Assembly: GCA_039725955.1 (NCBI GenBank)
Contig: CP091034.1
Location: forward strand, 3,784,501 to 3,848,500
Length of the DNA: 64,000 nt
Origin: Sinorhizobium sp. B11
Lineage (GTDB): Bacteria; Pseudomonadota; Alphaproteobacteria; Rhizobiales; Rhizobiaceae
Reading direction: 5' to 3'
This document shows positions 8,047-16,996 of this stretch, piece after piece (the stretch's first letter is position 1; the number at the start of each line of letters is the position of its first letter). Position numbers and translations under genes: made by a program. The notes under the pieces were generated by a model. It was not told the origin of the DNA and did no database searches. It saw nothing but the letters and a program-made list of their open reading frames with translations.

Positions 8047-9357
8047 CTACTCAAGAAGCGGCGACCAGGCCGGGTCCGAACCATAGGCCGGTGTCTTGAT
8101 CGCCTGCTCATTGTAGCCCGTCAGGTCGATCGAATAGAGCTGCGGGCCACCCGCACCTGCTGCCTGACGGAAGAACATTATGACGCGACCATTCGGCGCC
8201 CAGGTCGGACCTTCATTGTGGAAACCCGTGGTCAGGATACGTTCACCCGAACCATCCGGCTTCATGACACCGATCGAGAATTTGCCGCCCGACTGCTTGG
8301 TGAAAGCGATCAGATCGCCGCGTGGCGACCAGACCGGCGTCGAGTACCTGCCGTCACCGAAGGAGATTCGGGTCTGGCCCGAACCATCGGCATTCATGAC
8401 GTAGATCTGCGACTGTCCGCCGCGGTCACTTTCGAAGGCGATGCGATTGCCGTCGGGCGAATAGGAGGGCGAAGTGTCGATCGCGGCCGTCGATGTCAGG
8501 CGGGTCGTCGTACGCGAACGCAGATCCATCGTGTAGATGTTCGAGTTGCCTTCCTGCTGCAGGCTCATGATGACCTTCTGGCCATCGGGAGAGAAGCGCG
8601 GCGAGAAGGTCATGCCCGGGAAGTTGCCGACCACTTCGCGCTGCCCGGTTTCGAGCTGCAGCAGATAGACGCGCGGCTGCTGGTTTGCGAAGGACATGTA
8701 GGTCACTTCCTGCCGGCTTGGCGAGAAGCGCGGCGTCAGAACGAGGTCGCTGCCGTCAGTCAGCATGCGCACGTTGAAGCCATCCTGGTCCATGATGGCA
8801 AGCTGGCGCTTGCGCTGTTGCTTGGTGCCGGATTCCGAAACGAAAACGACACGGGTATCGAAATACCCCTCTTCGCCGGTGATCTGCTTGTAGATCGCAT
8901 CGGCGATGATGTGGGCGACACGACGCCAATTCTCCGGCTGCGTGTAGAACTGCTGGCCAGTCATCTGCTGACCGGCGAACGTGTCCCACAGACGGAACTC
9001 GGCGCGAAGACGGCCATCCGCCTCCTGGGTAACGCGACCGGTGACCAATGCCTGAGCATTGATGACCTTCCAGTCCTCGAAACGCGGCGAGGCGTCCGGA
9101 TTGGAAATCTTCTCGATGAAGGCTGTCTTGTTGATCGGCGCAAACAGTCCAGACCGCTGCAGGTCGGCCGCGATGACCTGCGAGACCTGCGCACCCATGT
9201 TGCCCTGCAGGAAGTCCGTCACCGCGATCGGCAGCGGCTGGACGTTACCCTTATTGATGTTGATCTCAACAAGTGCGTTGGCCGGCGTCGCGAAGGCAGC
9301 GGCGGTCATCAGACCGGCAGCGACCATGATGGCGCGGAAGAAGGAACACTTTGTCAT
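8047..9357 (-). CDS. tolB: Tol-Pal system protein TolB
   Basis: 436 residues, periplasmic. It links TolA to Pal during outer-membrane invagination. The signal peptide is about 28 residues, ending AAAFATPANA. An N-terminal alpha/beta domain to about residue 165 is followed by a six-bladed WD40-like beta-propeller. The propeller blades show repeated motifs such as RFSPDGQKVIMS, SYSPDGNRIAFES and VWSPRGDLIAF. The length fits the family. It lies 20 bp after the short TolA-like gene and is probably in the same transcript as tolQRA. Confidence 0.97.
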   Translation of the reverse strand: MTKCSFFRAIMVAAGLMTAAAFATPANALVEININKGNVQPLPIAVTDFLQGNMGAQVSQVIAADLQRSGLFAPINKTAFIEKISNPDASPRFEDWKVINAQALVTGRVTQEADGRLRAEFRLWDTFAGQQMTGQQFYTQPENWRRVAHIIADAIYKQITGEEGYFDTRVVFVSESGTKQQRKRQLAIMDQDGFNVRMLTDGSDLVLTPRFSPSRQEVTYMSFANQQPRVYLLQLETGQREVVGNFPGMTFSPRFSPDGQKVIMSLQQEGNSNIYTMDLRSRTTTRLTSTAAIDTSPSYSPDGNRIAFESDRGGQSQIYVMNADGSGQTRISFGDGRYSTPVWSPRGDLIAFTKQSGGKFSIGVMKPDGSGERILTTGFHNEGPTWAPNGRVIMFFRQAAGAGGPQLYSIDLTGYNEQAIKTPAYGSDPAWSPLLE

Positions 9358-9377
9358 ACCAAACAGCCTTTCAGCAT

Positions 9378-9815
9378 TTATGGGTTCAGGTCGCTGGCAT
9401 CGAAGTTAAAGATAACTTCCTTCCAGCCATCGTATTTGTCTTTTGGGAGCATCGTGAAAGGAGCCGCGCGGACGATCGCACGAAATGCAGCGTCCCTAAT
9501 GGTTTTGCGCGTCGCCTCGCTACCGCCGCTGGCGTCAGCCTCAGGGGTTCCCAAGATCTTGCCGTCCTTGCCGAGTTTCACACGAAATTGCAGTTTGACG
9601 CTGCCGGCATCCTTGAGGTTACCGGGGAGTACGAAACGGTCAGCGACCGAGCGTTTCATCGCATCCATGGTCGCTTGGCTTATCATCGGCACCTTCGTAC
9701 CGCTTTCTTTGCGCGCGACAGTGTCAGCACGCGCATTAAGAGAAAGCGTGCAAGCAATCGCCAATATCGCCATGGTCCCGAAAGACTTCGCAAAATGGAA
9801 TCGCCGGTGCAGCAT
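9378..9815 (-). CDS. Short periplasmic TolA C-terminal-domain paralogue
   Basis: 145 residues. It has an N-terminal signal sequence (TMAILAIACTLSLNARA, ending near residue 30) and then a single domain that resembles the C-terminal domain of the TolA encoded just upstream. In the last conserved block 19 of 27 positions are identical (LPKDKYD, W, EV, NFD and SDL are shared). It lacks the TolA membrane anchor and the long Pro/Lys-rich rod, so it should be free in the periplasm. Its ATG follows the tolA TAG directly, with GGGAA inside the tolA end. It probably arose by duplication. The function is not known; it may compete with or assist TolA in binding TolB, Pal or CpoB (inference). Confidence 0.8.
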   Translation of the reverse strand: MLHRRFHFAKSFGTMAILAIACTLSLNARADTVARKESGTKVPMISQATMDAMKRSVADRFVLPGNLKDAGSVKLQFRVKLGKDGKILGTPEADASGGSEATRKTIRDAAFRAIVRAAPFTMLPKDKYDGWKEVIFNFDASDLNP

Positions 9816-10955
9816 CTAGATTCCCAGATCGCTCGGATCAAAGTTGACGACGACTTCATTCCAGGCGTCGTATTTGTCTTTCGGCAGACTTGAGAAAGGC
9901 GCTGATTTCATGATGGCGCGATAGGCACCGCCGGCCAGAGCCCGGCGGGTGGAATCATTGTCGCCACCGGTCGCTTCGACTTCCGGCTCGCCGATGATAT
10001 TGCCGTCCTGATCAAGCTTCATATGAACCTTGATGCGCACGTCAGCCATGCCTTCCATGCCGGGAATGACCGACCAGTTGCCGGCGATCGCGCTTTTCAG
10101 CGCATCCATTTCACTGAGAGACAACTTCGAAGCACCGTTCGTCGCCTTCTTGGCGCCCAGCGATGCTTCCTGCGTTGAACGCTTGGTGCCACCGGCGGAG
10201 GGATCGGTCTTGTTCAGCAGCGCGGAAATCTCATCCGCATTGAAGTCGCTCTTCATCGACGAAGCGGATTTCGCCACTTCCTGCTTCTTATCAGCCTTCT
10301 TCTTGTCCGTCGGCACTTCCGCAGCCTTCGGTTGGTCCGGGGTCTTTTCCGGCGGCTTTTCGGCCGGTTTCTGCTCCGGCGGCTTTACCTGCGGCTTGAC
10401 GACCGGGGTCGGCACCTTGTCCGGCAGTGCTTCCGCATCCGGTTTCGGCGGCTCTTCAGGTTTGGCCTGTTCCTCCGGCGGCTTTTCCTCAGGCTTCGGC
10501 GGCGGCGTTATTTCTGCCGGCTTGGTCTGCGGAATGGAAGCGACTTGCTTCGGCTGCTCGACCTCGGTCTCTTCCTTGTTGACTTCCTTGACGTCGTTCG
10601 GCTTCGGGTCGATCTGCGGCTGCGGCTTGTCGCTCGAATTGGCGGCGGCCGCGTCGCTGTTGCTCGGCTTGGCGTTCGGAACCGGCGGCGTCTTCAGATC
10701 GACCTTATTGTCACCGGCATTTTCCGACGGCTCCGGGATTGGCGGCCGCGTCGTGGGCACAGGCGCAGAGGTCTCCTTCATTGGAGCCTTCTTATCGCCC
10801 TGCTGCATCTGCGTGATGGATTCCACCGGCACCAGATCGACCGGCATTGCCTCGAAATCCTCCACCTTGAAGGATTCCGGAGTGCCCAACGACACCAGCG
10901 CCCAGGTAAGCACCAGCCCGTGCAGAACCGCAGATGTGACGACGCTGGTCTTCAT
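9816..10955 (-). CDS. tolA: Cell envelope integrity protein TolA
   Basis: 379 residues. An inner-membrane anchor lies at residues 5-23 (SAVLHGLVLTWALVSLG). A long Pro/Glu/Lys-rich periplasmic rod follows at about 50-230, full of EKPPE and KPPEQKP repeats. The C-terminal TolA/TonB-like domain spans about 285-379 and ends NFDPSDLGI. It transmits the proton-motive energy of TolQR to TolB and Pal. The gene starts 8 bp after tolR, clearly one operon. The rod composition gives this stretch a strongly biased sequence, which is normal for the family. Confidence 0.95.
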   Translation of the reverse strand: MKTSVVTSAVLHGLVLTWALVSLGTPESFKVEDFEAMPVDLVPVESITQMQQGDKKAPMKETSAPVPTTRPPIPEPSENAGDNKVDLKTPPVPNAKPSNSDAAAANSSDKPQPQIDPKPNDVKEVNKEETEVEQPKQVASIPQTKPAEITPPPKPEEKPPEEQAKPEEPPKPDAEALPDKVPTPVVKPQVKPPEQKPAEKPPEKTPDQPKAAEVPTDKKKADKKQEVAKSASSMKSDFNADEISALLNKTDPSAGGTKRSTQEASLGAKKATNGASKLSLSEMDALKSAIAGNWSVIPGMEGMADVRIKVHMKLDQDGNIIGEPEVEATGGDNDSTRRALAGGAYRAIMKSAPFSSLPKDKYDAWNEVVVNFDPSDLGI

Positions 10956-10963
10956 CTTGAGCG

Positions 10964-11419
10964 TTACTGGTCCTTCTTCTGCTGCGTCACGAGGCCGATA
11001 TTCTTGAAGCCCGCGCCCTGGATACGGGCCATGACGTCAGCAATCACGCCATAAGGCGCAGTCGCATCGCCGCGCACGAAGATGCGCTCGTTGTAACCGG
11101 TGGTGGCGATCGCCTCGAGCTTTGCAGCAATTTCCTCAGCCGGGATCGGCGTTTCCTGCAGATAGACTTCGCCGCTGTTCTTGACCGAGATCGTGATCGG
11201 CTGCGTCTCGGAATTCAGCGCCTTGGCCTGAGTTTCCGGCAGGTCGATCGGAACACCGACCGTCATCATCGGGGCCGCCACCATGAAGATGATGAGCAGC
11301 ACGAGCATGACGTCGACAAGCGGCGTCACGTTGATTTCGGAGATAACTCCCTTGTTGCGGCCACCGCGGCGGCGGCGTCCGCCGCCTCCTCCGCTATTGC
11401 CGCCTACAGCCATACCCAT
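10964..11419 (-). CDS. tolR: Tol-Pal proton channel subunit TolR
   Basis: 151 residues of the ExbD/TolR family. A Gly/Arg-rich cytoplasmic start precedes a single membrane helix. That helix contains the proton-carrying Asp in INVTPLVDVMLVLLIIFMVA (the Asp of LVDVMLV). The periplasmic domain follows to the end. It works with TolQ as a proton-driven motor. The start at 11417-11419 follows GGAG; a second ATG two codons later is an alternative. Confidence 0.96.
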   Translation of the reverse strand: MGMAVGGNSGGGGGRRRRGGRNKGVISEINVTPLVDVMLVLLIIFMVAAPMMTVGVPIDLPETQAKALNSETQPITISVKNSGEVYLQETPIPAEEIAAKLEAIATTGYNERIFVRGDATAPYGVIADVMARIQGAGFKNIGLVTQQKKDQ

Positions 11420-11433
11420 GGTCGTCTACTCCG

Positions 11434-12153
11434 TTACTGGGCCGCCTGGCGCGGCTGCAGCTTCTCGTCGATTTGGCGCGAAAGGATGGCGGAGAATTCG
11501 TCCGCAAAGCCTTCCATGCGACCCGAGAGCTTGCCGGCGTCGGCGGAGAACTTGTTGTAGGCGATAACCGCCGGGATAGCGGCGACGAGACCGATGGCGG
11601 TTGCGAGGAGCGCTTCCGCGATACCGGGTGCCACGACCGCAAGGTTTGTCGACTTCGAACCGGCGATTGCCTGGAACGAGGTCATGATACCGACGACCGT
11701 ACCGAACAGGCCGATGAAGGGACCAGCCGAACCGATCGTCGCAAGCGAGCCGAGGCGCGCCGAGAGATATTCGGATTCACGGGCGAGCGTCACGTCCATG
11801 GCGCGGTCGATACGCATTTGCAGACCGATCGGCGAACGCGCGCCGCGCTCGAAGGACTTCTTCCATTCGCGCATCGCCGCGACAAAGATTGCCGCCAGGC
11901 CAGTATTATTGCGCTCGGAAAGTGTCCGGTAGAGTTCTTCTAGCGACTGGCCCGACCAGAAGACCTGCTCGAACTTGTCGAACTGGCGACGGGCGCGGCC
12001 GTAAGCCAGGTATTTGTCGATGACGATAGCCCAGGTCCACACCGAAGCGGCGATAAGGCCGAGCATGACCAGCTTGACGACGATGCCGGCCTGCATGAAA
12101 AGCGACCAGAGGCTGACGTCGGTCGTGGCTGCTGCCAATCCTACTTGTTCCAT
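11434..12153 (-). CDS. tolQ: Tol-Pal motor subunit TolQ
   Basis: 239 residues of the MotA/TolQ/ExbB family with three membrane segments: around 18-40 (LFMQAGIVVKLVMLGLIAAS), 138-160 (GLFGTVVGIMTSF) and 170-195 (IAEALLATAIGLVAAIPAVI). A cytoplasmic loop lies between the first two. It forms the proton channel with TolR. The start MEQVGLAAATTD is at 12151-12153; a 20-codon extension has no family support. It is the first gene of the tolQRA unit, behind a 404-bp non-coding region. Confidence 0.96.
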   Translation of the reverse strand: MEQVGLAAATTDVSLWSLFMQAGIVVKLVMLGLIAASVWTWAIVIDKYLAYGRARRQFDKFEQVFWSGQSLEELYRTLSERNNTGLAAIFVAAMREWKKSFERGARSPIGLQMRIDRAMDVTLARESEYLSARLGSLATIGSAGPFIGLFGTVVGIMTSFQAIAGSKSTNLAVVAPGIAEALLATAIGLVAAIPAVIAYNKFSADAGKLSGRMEGFADEFSAILSRQIDEKLQPRQAAQ

Positions 12154-12557
12154 AGATCCAAAATCCCCGAATCCAAACGCCCGGCGCTTGACCGGGCGGC
12201 ACGAAGTGATCACGCAAGAATGTCTGGCGGCCGCCGCCCAAAGCCCTGGTCAAGCTTCCAAGCTCTTCATCCGCCTTCTTGCCGTCAAATTTGGTCAAAG
12301 GAAGGCGTGCGTCGCACAAACTCCGACTCCACGAGTAAGACACCATTATGGTTAATAGATCGTTAGTGCCAGACTATGACAGCAGGAATATCGCGGGAGA
12401 TTTTGTTCCTGGATTAACTTGACCGGTACATTGTCCGGTTGCCGAACACAGCGCTATCTTGCAGCGCGGAAATTCCTTCACATAAAATTCAAGTTTTTAC
12501 AAGCCCTCGATTCGGCCAGTTGGGGGCCGCAAAAATCGCAGGCACGCATCGGTCTTT
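12154..12557. other. Intergenic region upstream of tolQ
   Basis: 404 bp between ybgC and tolQ, both on the minus strand. I see no convincing gene. It holds the CtrA-like element at 12345-12367 and must carry the tolQ promoter. Several short open frames here have no coding features. Confidence 0.6.
12345..12367 (-). promoter_or_regulatory. CtrA-like element upstream of tolQ
   Basis: ATTATGGTTAA followed by TAGATCGTTAGT. It contains TTAA-N7-TTAG and matches the element before pal at 17 of 23 positions in the same orientation. It is about 195 bp upstream of the tolQ start. The role is inferred. Confidence 0.4.
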
Positions 12558-13007
12558 TCAGGTCTCGGGAATAAGCATCTGTCTGGCCAGCGCCTCCGGC
12601 AACCGGCGCGGCCGGCCCTTGGCGTTGATAACGGCAATGATGACCTTGGCGGCAATCAGCAGCGTGTCATCACGACGGATTTCCTGGTTGAGCACCATCT
12701 TGGCGCCGCCGGCTTTCTCGGTATGGGTCAGCACGGTCAGAATGTCATCCATGCGGGCGGGGGTCTTGAAGTCGATCTCCATCCGATGAACGACGAAAAC
12801 GAGCCCTTCCTCATCGGCATTGACGAGTTCACGCTGCTCGACACCGAGACACCGCAGATAGTCGGTGCGACCGCGTTCGAGAAAATGGAGATAACGGGCG
12901 TGATAGACCAGACCGGAGAAATCCGTATCTTCGTAGTAGACCCGCTGGACGAGTCGATGACCCGCCTCGACGAGTTCGCCGGAAATAGAAAAGCCGTGTT
13001 CCGCCAT
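12558..13007 (-). CDS. ybgC: Tol-Pal-associated acyl-CoA thioesterase YbgC
   Basis: 149 residues with a hot-dog fold. The 4HBT-family signature YYEDTDFSGLVYHARYLHFL is at about residues 20-39 and carries the catalytic Asp (YYEDTD). It hydrolyses acyl-CoA thioesters, probably for phospholipid metabolism. Its place at the head of tol-pal clusters is conserved across Proteobacteria. The start MAEHGFSISG follows GGAG at about six bases. A 19-codon upstream extension overlaps the sqdB promoter region and is rejected. Confidence 0.92.
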   Translation of the reverse strand: MAEHGFSISGELVEAGHRLVQRVYYEDTDFSGLVYHARYLHFLERGRTDYLRCLGVEQRELVNADEEGLVFVVHRMEIDFKTPARMDDILTVLTHTEKAGGAKMVLNQEIRRDDTLLIAAKVIIAVINAKGRPRRLPEALARQMLIPET

Positions 13008-13126
13008 AATTTTCTCCAAACTTTCCGGCCCTCTTTGACGCAACATCTCTCGACAGGCAAGCATTGAACAATTGTCATATTTCCTAACTATCCCCGTTAG
13101 GAAGCAACCGATGAGGAGCCAGTGGA

Positions 13127-14347
13127 ATGAAGATTGCGGTGATGGGCGGAGACGGTTTCATCGGTTGGCCAACCTCACTGCATCTCTCCGATGCCGGCCA
13201 TGATGTTCACATCCTCGACAATCTCTCCCGCCGTTGGATCGATACGGAACTCGGTGTCCAGTCGCTGACCCCGATGGACTCGATACAAGAGCGCACGCGC
13301 ATCTGGCATGCAGAAACCGGCCGCCGCATCCATTTCAATCTGATCGACCTTGCCCGCGACTATGAGCTGCTCAAGAAGTGGTTCGCGGAAAACCGGCCCG
13401 ATGCGATCATCCATTTCGCCGAACAGCGCGCCGCCCCCTACTCGATGAAAAGCGACCGCCACAAGAATTACACTGTTAACAACAATGTCAGCGCCACGCA
13501 CAACCTCCTGAATGCGTTGGTCGAGCTGCAGCTCGATGCGCATCTCGTCCACCTGGGCACCATGGGCGTCTATGGCTATTCGACAGTCGGCGCAGCCATT
13601 CCAGAAGGTTATCTTCCCGTCGGCATCGAAACGATGGATGGCGAAACGGCTTCCCAGGAAATTCTCTATCCGTCCAATCCCGGCTCGATCTACCACATGA
13701 CGAAGTGCCTGGATCAGCTGCTTTTCCAGTTCTATGCCAAGAATGATGGTCTCAGGATCACGGATCTGCATCAAGGCATCGTCTGGGGCACGCATACCGA
13801 ACAGACGCGCCGCCATCCGCAGCTCATCAACCGCTTCGATTATGATGGTGACTACGGCACCGTGCTGAACCGCTTCCTCATTCAGGCCGCCATCGGCTAT
13901 CCGCTGACGGTCCACGGCACCGGAGGCCAGACGCGCGCCTTCATCCATATTCAGGATTCCGTGCGCTGCATCGAGCTGGCGCTGAAGAACCCGCCTGCCC
14001 GTGGCTCGCGGGTCGAGATCTTCAACCAGATGACCGAGACCCATCGTGTGCGCGATCTCGCCGAGATGATCGCCAGGATGAGCGGCTCCGAAATCGTCTG
14101 GTTGCCGAATCCGCGCAAGGAAGCTGCGGAGAATGATCTGGTCGTCAAGAACGACAAGTTTCTGGGCCTTGGCCTCAACCCGATCACCCTGCAGACCGGC
14201 CTGCTGGACGAGATCGTCGACGTCGCCAAGAAATTCGCCTACCGCGTCGACCGCTCCCGCGTCCCGGCCGTCTCCGCCTGGACGAAGGATATCGCCGCGA
14301 CGATCAATCACGACCCGGAGGGCAAGCGACTGAAGTCCGTATCATGA
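13127..14347 (+). CDS. sqdB: UDP-sulfoquinovose synthase
   Basis: 406 residues of the extended short-chain dehydrogenase family. It makes UDP-sulfoquinovose from UDP-glucose and sulfite, the headgroup donor for the sulfolipid SQDG. The NAD-binding motif GGDGFIGW is at 7-14. The catalytic YxxxK is in SIYHMTKCLDQLL. Blocks typical of SqdB include FAEQRAAPYSM, HLGTMGVYGYS and FDYDGDYGTVLNRF. It is the first gene of sqdBDC, divergent from ybgC with about 120 bp between. Confidence 0.96.
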   Translation: MKIAVMGGDGFIGWPTSLHLSDAGHDVHILDNLSRRWIDTELGVQSLTPMDSIQERTRIWHAETGRRIHFNLIDLARDYELLKKWFAENRPDAIIHFAEQRAAPYSMKSDRHKNYTVNNNVSATHNLLNALVELQLDAHLVHLGTMGVYGYSTVGAAIPEGYLPVGIETMDGETASQEILYPSNPGSIYHMTKCLDQLLFQFYAKNDGLRITDLHQGIVWGTHTEQTRRHPQLINRFDYDGDYGTVLNRFLIQAAIGYPLTVHGTGGQTRAFIHIQDSVRCIELALKNPPARGSRVEIFNQMTETHRVRDLAEMIARMSGSEIVWLPNPRKEAAENDLVVKNDKFLGLGLNPITLQTGLLDEIVDVAKKFAYRVDRSRVPAVSAWTKDIAATINHDPEGKRLKSVS

Positions 14348-14414
14348 CGGGCGCTTTCCCCGCGAAGCAACGGCCCCACAGGAGCGAAGCCGTTCAGGAA
14401 AGCACCCTGCATCC

Positions 14415-15239
14415 ATGACCTCTGCCCCTCACTTCGCTTATGTCAGTCTCGTCACCAACGCCGATTACGCCATGGGGGCGACAGCGCTGGCAAAGTCGCT
14501 GCGCCGCACTGGCACGGAAGCCGCAATCGTCATCCTGCACACTGGCGGTGTCGATGCGGCTGCCCTCTCATCGCTGGACGCTCTCGGCTGCCGGCTGATC
14601 GAAGTCGATCATCTGCCGCTGTCGGATGCCTTCAACGAGCGCCATGCACGCGGCAACCTCCACGCCGCAGCGCCTTTCACCAAAGGCCGCAAGCCGGCCT
14701 TTCATTCACCGCTCGACAATTTTTGCAAGCTGCGCCTCTGGCAGCTTGTCGAATACGAGCGCTGCGTCTTCATCGATGCCGACGCGATCGTGCTGAAGAA
14801 CGTCGACAAGCTCTTCGCCTACCCGGAATTCTCCGCGGCGCCTAATGTCTATGAAAGCCTCGCCGACTTCCGTCGCATGAACTCAGGCGTCTTCGTTGCC
14901 CGTCCGTCAGAAGAGACATTCAGGAGAATGCTGGAGCTTCTGGATCAGCCCGAGATCTTTTGGCGGCGCACCGATCAGACCTTTCTCGAAACCTTCTTTC
15001 CCGATTGGCACGGCCTGCCGGTCTATTTCAACATGCTGCAATATGTCTGGTTCACCATGCCGGCCCTGTGGGATTGGAAGAGCATTTCAATCCTGCACTA
15101 TCAGTATGAAAAACCTTGGGAAAAAGATCACCCGAAGGCGGCGGAGCTACAACCTTTGATCGATTTGTGGCATTGTTTCCATACTGACAGCCACGTGCCG
15201 GAGATTGCATCCCTGGCCAATCCGGATGAGGCGGCATGA
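14415..15239 (+). CDS. sqdD: Glycosyltransferase of the sulfolipid operon, GT8-like
   Basis: 274 residues resembling glycogenin-type GT8 transferases. The metal- and sugar-nucleotide-binding DxD motif is FIDADAIVLKN (Asp121 and Asp123). FHSPLDNFCKLRLW just before it and RRTDQTFLETFFPDW later are typical of the fold. Its place between sqdB and sqdC is the sqdBDC order known from Rhodobacter and Sinorhizobium. That supports transfer of sulfoquinovose to diacylglycerol, or a helper role (established by context, not shown here). Its stop overlaps the sqdC start. Confidence 0.85.
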   Translation: MTSAPHFAYVSLVTNADYAMGATALAKSLRRTGTEAAIVILHTGGVDAAALSSLDALGCRLIEVDHLPLSDAFNERHARGNLHAAAPFTKGRKPAFHSPLDNFCKLRLWQLVEYERCVFIDADAIVLKNVDKLFAYPEFSAAPNVYESLADFRRMNSGVFVARPSEETFRRMLELLDQPEIFWRRTDQTFLETFFPDWHGLPVYFNMLQYVWFTMPALWDWKSISILHYQYEKPWEKDHPKAAELQPLIDLWHCFHTDSHVPEIASLANPDEAA

Positions 15240-16150
15240 AAGTACTGGTATCAGGCGGAACGGGCCTCGTCGGACGTTATATCGTCGAAGAGCTGCTTTC
15301 CGCCGGATATCAGGTGATTATAGGCGGACGACGCGCGCCGCTTCCCCCGGCCTTCTCCCGTCCGGTTGATTTTGCCCCGCTTACGCTCGATCCGGACGAA
15401 GATGATATCGGCGCCTTCGATGATGCCTATTTCTTCGTGCATGCCGCCTTCAGCCACCTCGACGGAAAATATCGCGGCGGCGAAGGCAATGACCCGAAGA
15501 CATTTCGACGCCTGAACCTCGACGGCACCGTAAAGCTCTTCGAAGAGGCAAAGCGTGCGGGCACCCGCCGTTGCATCTTCATCTCCACCCGTGCGGCCTA
15601 TGGCGAACATGCACCGGGTACCGAGCTTTTCGAGACCATGCCCGCCACGCCGGAAACTCTTTACGGACAGGTCAAGCTCGATGCGGAACGGGCGCTCGCC
15701 CATCTCTCCGGCCCAGGCTTTGCGGGAGCAAGCCTGCGGGCAACCGGCGTCTACGGTGATAATTCTCGAGGCAAATGGGATCGATTGATCGATGATTATC
15801 TGAGGGGCCGGCCTCTTTTACCACGCGCGGGAACCGAAGTGCATGGTCGCGATCTCGGCCGTGCCGTGCGGCTGATGCTGGAAACAGAAAGCGCCCGGAT
15901 CTCCGGGGAGGTCTTCAACGTCTCCGATATCGCCGCTGATACGAGGGATATTCTTTCACCGATCCGGCATCACGCCGACTGTCCATTCCCGCTGCCCGAG
16001 GCAGCGGACAAGGCAGGCCTTTGCGTTATGAATACGGACAAGATCCGCGCGCTCGGCTGGAAGCCCGGGGGCATGCCCCTTTTCGAGCAGACAATGCGGC
16101 AATTGGCCGAGAAACAAACGGTTCCGCGGCCCAGTTCCACGCAAGTCTGA
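15236..16150 (+). CDS. sqdC: NAD(P)-dependent epimerase/reductase of the sulfolipid operon
   Basis: 304 residues of the extended SDR family. The nucleotide-binding motif is GGTGLVGRY (7-15) and the active-site Tyr-Lys lies in TLYGQVKLDAE. It overlaps sqdD by ATGA, so translation is coupled. Position and family fit SqdC, whose exact role in SQDG synthesis is unsettled. A sugar-nucleotide epimerase role unrelated to sulfolipid is the alternative. Confidence 0.75.
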   Translation: MKVLVSGGTGLVGRYIVEELLSAGYQVIIGGRRAPLPPAFSRPVDFAPLTLDPDEDDIGAFDDAYFFVHAAFSHLDGKYRGGEGNDPKTFRRLNLDGTVKLFEEAKRAGTRRCIFISTRAAYGEHAPGTELFETMPATPETLYGQVKLDAERALAHLSGPGFAGASLRATGVYGDNSRGKWDRLIDDYLRGRPLLPRAGTEVHGRDLGRAVRLMLETESARISGEVFNVSDIAADTRDILSPIRHHADCPFPLPEAADKAGLCVMNTDKIRALGWKPGGMPLFEQTMRQLAEKQTVPRPSSTQV

Positions 16151-16189
16151 TCTGGCAAAGTGCGCCCCAAATGTAATCGGGGGTATATT

Positions 16190-16996
16190 ATGCAGCTCGC
16201 AACCGTTTCGGCGTCCATTCTTCTGCGTGGCACCCAGCCGGCACAATCCGGCGTTTCGTCCACGAATGATGAGCCCGATGCCGGCGTATTGAAGATCCAG
16301 CGGCAGTCGCTGGCGCTGGAGCAGGCGCGCAATTCGCTGGCTAGCTCCGCCGACGATGCGAAAAGCCGCGCCCAGCGCAAGCTTGAGGAAGCCAAGCAGG
16401 AGCTTCAGGCGCTGAAAACGGCCGGCTTCCCGCCTGAAGTGATTGCGCGCCTTGCCGCTGAACTCGCGCGCAAGGTCGGCGCGGCAGCCTCCGAATTCGC
16501 CTCAGCCGTTGCAACCGGCGGCTCGTCCGCCCCAAGTGCTGCGACCGGCGCGACAGCCACATCAGCTTCCGCCGCCACCACGACTGATACCACCACGACG
16601 GGCACCACCGCGAGTGCAACGGCCGGCGCCGTTGCAAGCGACGCAACGGCTTCTACCGAGACACCGCAGGATGCCGCGACGACCGCGGAAGCAGCCGAAG
16701 ACGGCACGAACACTGCGGAAATGGATGACGCTGCTCATGCCCGCAAGGCCTATCAGGAAACCGTCGATGACGGTCCGAAATCATCGACAATTTCCGCCGA
16801 TGACCGCCAGACGATGGAAGAATTCAAATCCATCGTCCGCGAACTGAAACAGATCCTCGAAAAGGCCATGCGCGATCTGCGCGAGAAGAACCGCGATATT
16901 GCCGCCGAAGGTGCGATCGGGGCAGCGCAATCAGCCGTGACCGGCCTGTCGGCTGCGGTACCCACGGCGGCCATTCCTTCAAGCATCGTCGTCTAA
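16190..16996 (+). CDS. Ala/Thr-rich protein of unknown function
   Basis: 268 residues, not recognised. The start ATG at 16190 follows GGGGG at six bases; a frame ten codons longer has no such site. No signal peptide is clear. Residues about 30-80 and 210-250 are charged and helical (QRKLEEAKQELQALK, and FKSIVRELKQILEKAMRDLR), probably coiled coils. Between them is a low-complexity stretch of about 90 residues made mostly of Ala, Thr and Ser. This design (helix, flexible linker, helix) suits a scaffolding or secreted protein, but that is a guess. It starts 40 bp after sqdC on the same strand. Its stop overlaps the stop of the convergent FUSC-type gene. Confidence 0.7.
   Translation: MQLATVSASILLRGTQPAQSGVSSTNDEPDAGVLKIQRQSLALEQARNSLASSADDAKSRAQRKLEEAKQELQALKTAGFPPEVIARLAAELARKVGAAASEFASAVATGGSSAPSAATGATATSASAATTTDTTTTGTTASATAGAVASDATASTETPQDAATTAEAAEDGTNTAEMDDAAHARKAYQETVDDGPKSSTISADDRQTMEEFKSIVRELKQILEKAMRDLREKNRDIAAEGAIGAAQSAVTGLSAAVPTAAIPSSIVV

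Noticed and set aside
8218..9819. 533-codon plus-strand frame opposite tolB and the TolA-like gene
   Set aside because: It spans two well-supported genes on the other strand and shows no domain.
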